The notes under the pieces are model-generated. The model was not told the DNA's origin and did not search any database. It saw only the letters and a program-made list of their open reading frames with translations. From Bifidobacterium breve (GTDB lineage Bacteria; Bacteroidota; Bacteroidia; Cytophagales; UBA9547): a stretch of DNA of 7,602 nucleotides. The stretch's first letter is position 1. Every line of letters starts with the position of its first letter. Where the stretch lies: assembly GCA_943325655.2 (NCBI GenBank), contig CALPQG020000107.1, positions 1 through 7,602 on the forward strand. Reading direction: 5' to 3'. The position numbers and the translations under genes are program-made. Of the stretch, positions 6,388 to 7,602 are shown in pieces.

Positions 6388-7106
6388 TGAGTAAACTTAC
6401 ATTAGAAGAGCTGATCGTTCAGGAAACTGACGATTTTATATTTATCAATAAACCCCCATTGATATCTACCCTGGATGATAGGGCTGGAACAGGTACAAGT
6501 ATTTTGCGCATGGCAAAAGAATATTGTCCTGAAGCCCAAGTTTGCCACCGATTGGACAAAGAAACCTCCGGAATATTATTGATTTCAAAACACAATGAGG
6601 CCTATAAGTTTGCCGCCATTAGGTTTGAACACCGGGAAATTAAAAAAATATACCATGCCGTGACAGATGGCATCCATGATTTTAATGTCATGCATGTGAA
6701 TTTGCCAATTACTCCTTTACCCAACGGTATTGTGAAAATTGACAGGCAAGGAGGGAAGCCCGCAGAAACATTTTTTAGAACTTTAGAAGTTTACAAATAC
6801 CATACCTTGGTAGAGTGTATGCCAGTAACAGGAAGAATGCACCAGATTCGTGTACACCTTGCCACCATCGGCGCCTCTATTACTGCTGATACACAATATG
6901 GAGGTAAGTTACCTTATTTGTCCAGACTCAAGAAAAAATTTAACCTCAAGAAAGATACCGAAGAACAACCCATGATCAAAAGGTTTGCCCTTCATGCCCG
7001 TCGTTTGGAATTAGAAAACCCAAATGGAGGAGAAATGTTGCGCGTTGAAGCACCCTACTTGAAAGACATGGAGGTATTGATTAAGTTGTTAGGGAAGAAT
7101 AAGTAG
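6387..7106 (+). CDS. RluA-family RNA pseudouridine synthase
   Basis: The product is 239 aa. It converts specific uridines of rRNA or tRNA to pseudouridine in the cytoplasm. Visible motifs: INKPP near residue 20, HRLDKETSG with catalytic Asp57, a KKIYHAV segment, and GRMHQIRVHLATIGASITAD. No N-terminal S4 RNA-binding domain is present, so it resembles the shorter RluA/RluC-core or TruC-like members, and the target base cannot be assigned. The start ATG overlaps the kinase stop in TAATG, so translation is probably coupled to the kinase. The stop codon TAG runs directly into a heptad repeat array. Confidence 0.92.
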   Translation: MSKLTLEELIVQETDDFIFINKPPLISTLDDRAGTGTSILRMAKEYCPEAQVCHRLDKETSGILLISKHNEAYKFAAIRFEHREIKKIYHAVTDGIHDFNVMHVNLPITPLPNGIVKIDRQGGKPAETFFRTLEVYKYHTLVECMPVTGRMHQIRVHLATIGASITADTQYGGKLPYLSRLKKKFNLKKDTEEQPMIKRFALHARRLELENPNGGEMLRVEAPYLKDMEVLIKLLGKNK

Positions 7107-7181
7107 TATTGGGTCTTGAGTACTGAGTACAGGGTATAGGGTACTGAGAACTGAGTACTCAGTACAGGGTTTGGAATCTAG
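7105..7181 (+). repeat. Degenerate 7-bp tandem repeat array, left arm of site 2
   Basis: Eleven units in exact 7-base phase begin AGTATTG, GGTCTTG, AGTACTG, AGTACAG, GGTATAG, GGTACTG and fade at AATCTAG, with consensus RGTACTG. The first unit starts in the TAG stop codon of the pseudouridine synthase gene. The array contains the 14-bp perfect palindrome ACTGAGTACTCAGT (7150-7163). GTATAGGGTAC (7134-7144) is the exact complement of GTACCCTATAC at 7198-7208 and 7330-7340. Confidence 0.85.
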
Positions 7182-7292
7182 CGTTTAAGGGTGCTTTGTA
7201 CCCTATACTAGTTGTATTTTGAATTCAGCAACAGTGTAATGGGTGTACTTTCAATTCGAAATTTTACTGGATCCAAAGACGTTTAGTGCCTA
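7182..7292. other. Spacer between the opposed heptad arrays
   Basis: No ORF is credible here. It holds two stray right-arm-type heptads (TTGTACC, CTATACT at 7196-7209), giving the 13-bp direct repeat GTACCCTATACTA at 7198-7210 and 7330-7342. It also holds GCAACAGTGT (7228-7237), the exact complement of bases overlapping the rplM -33 element. Otherwise I see nothing in it. Confidence 0.5.
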
Positions 7293-7341
7293 ATTTACCC
7301 AGAACCCAATACCCAGTACGCTGTACTCCGTACCCTATACT
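7293..7341 (-). repeat. Degenerate 7-bp tandem repeat array, right arm of site 2
   Basis: Seven units in phase read ATTTACC, CAGAACC, CAATACC, CAGTACG, CTGTACT, CCGTACC, CTATACT, with consensus CAGTACC. This is the reverse complement of the left-arm unit GGTACTG. The arms can therefore pair into a long imperfect hairpin, and the arrangement repeats that of site 1. Confidence 0.8.
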
Positions 7342-7370
7342 AAAATAAAATAAGAAAAAAACTAAACACT

Positions 7371-7402
7371 GTTGCACAGCAAATTTTAATCACTTATATT
7401 TG
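7371..7402 (+). promoter_or_regulatory. Bacteroidota-type promoter of rplM
   Basis: GTTG at 7371-7374, 20 bases, then TATATTTG at 7395-7402 is a strong match to the phylum's -33/-7 promoter, with the same spacing as the promoters at 95 and 2242. Transcription should start around 7407-7409, at the foot of a hairpin. Confidence 0.8.
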
Positions 7403-7405
7403 TGA

Positions 7406-7429
7406 CCCTTTCCATGTAAAAGGAAGGGG
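7406..7429 (+). promoter_or_regulatory. Hairpin at the 5' end of the rplM leader
   Basis: CCCTTTCC (7406-7413) pairs with GGAAGGGG (7422-7429) over 8 bp with one G-U. The loop is ATGTAAAA. It sits at the predicted transcript start, about 43 bases before the rplM start codon. It could be part of an L13-binding autoregulatory leader or simply protect the mRNA 5' end. The loop holds ATG followed at once by TAA, a start-stop pair that may be chance. Confidence 0.55.
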
Positions 7430-7471
7430 AAATTTGTTTTCAGGAACTACTATTATAAATCTGTTTCAAAA

Positions 7472-7602
7472 TTGGATACTTTAAGTTACAAAACGATCTC
7501 CGCTAACAAAGCAACTGTCGACAAAAGATGGGTGATTGTTGATGCTGAATCTCTTGTTCTTGGCCGTTTCTCTAGCGAGGTTGCTAAGATCATCAGAGGT
7601 AA
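7472..7602 (+). CDS. rplM: Ribosomal protein L13 (uL13), N-terminal part
   Basis: The first 43 codons are present and the window edge cuts the rest. Translation from TTG 7472 gives MDTLSYKTISANKATV, then RWVIVDAESLVLGRFSSEVAKIIRG, which is the typical N-terminus of Bacteroidota L13 with the conserved W-V-DA...LGR...A...RG core. L13 is an early assembly protein of the large subunit, binding 23S rRNA. No in-frame ATG lies between 7412 and the end of the window, so TTG is the only sensible start. rpsI is the usual downstream partner and would be expected just outside the window. It has its own promoter and leader hairpin. Confidence 0.95.
   Translation, partial: MDTLSYKTISANKATVDKRWVIVDAESLVLGRFSSEVAKIIRG

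Noticed and set aside
7105..7341. CRISPR array or transposon ends as the explanation of the repeats near 7105-7341
   Set aside because: The 7-base units are contiguous without spacers, too short and too variable for CRISPR, and no transposase gene or target-site duplication is present.

Overview
The window looks like a chromosomal segment of a member of the Bacteroidota. Three intergenic regions carry the phylum's characteristic promoter (a TTTG- or GTTG-like -33 element, exactly 20 bases, then TAnnTTTG). Clear Shine-Dalgarno sequences are absent, the DNA is AT-rich, and the families fit: a DUF4369-TlpA/ResA-type thioredoxin, a DUF3108 protein, and an L13 start typical of the phylum. All genes read on the + strand. 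The genus cannot be fixed from this sequence alone.

Left part (1-850): a decayed two-gene cassette. It has a good promoter, a 54-codon small ORF, and a nucleotidyltransferase pseudogene broken by an in-frame stop and a frameshift. The cassette lies between two copies of a 50-bp direct repeat (47/50 identical) that contains a terminator hairpin. The hairpin is perfect in the left copy and damaged in the right copy, which follows the pseudogene. This suggests the remnant of a tandemly duplicated or mobile cassette.

Middle part (1068-4559): three exported or membrane-anchored proteins of the cell envelope. They are a putative zinc aminopeptidase (HELTH motif), a DUF3108 protein with its own promoter, and a DUF4369-thioredoxin protein with a WCGPC active site. 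An 18-bp imperfect stem-loop separates the last two.

Right part (4655-7106): a compact three-gene operon of an OmpR/PhoB-type response regulator, a two-helix sensor histidine kinase with almost no extracytoplasmic loop, and an RluA-type pseudouridine synthase. The junctions are a 2-base gap and a 1-base TAATG overlap, so translational coupling is likely. The window ends in the first 43 codons of rplM (ribosomal protein L13), which starts at TTG. It has its own promoter and a GC-rich hairpin at the predicted 5' end of the transcript.

The most unusual signal is in the two intergenic regions that bracket the regulator-kinase-synthase operon. Each holds degenerate 7-base tandem repeats in two opposed arrays (AGTNNTG-like on the left, NGTANC-like on the right). 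In both places the left array begins inside the TAG stop codon of the preceding gene, within a shared AAGTAGTRTTG junction.
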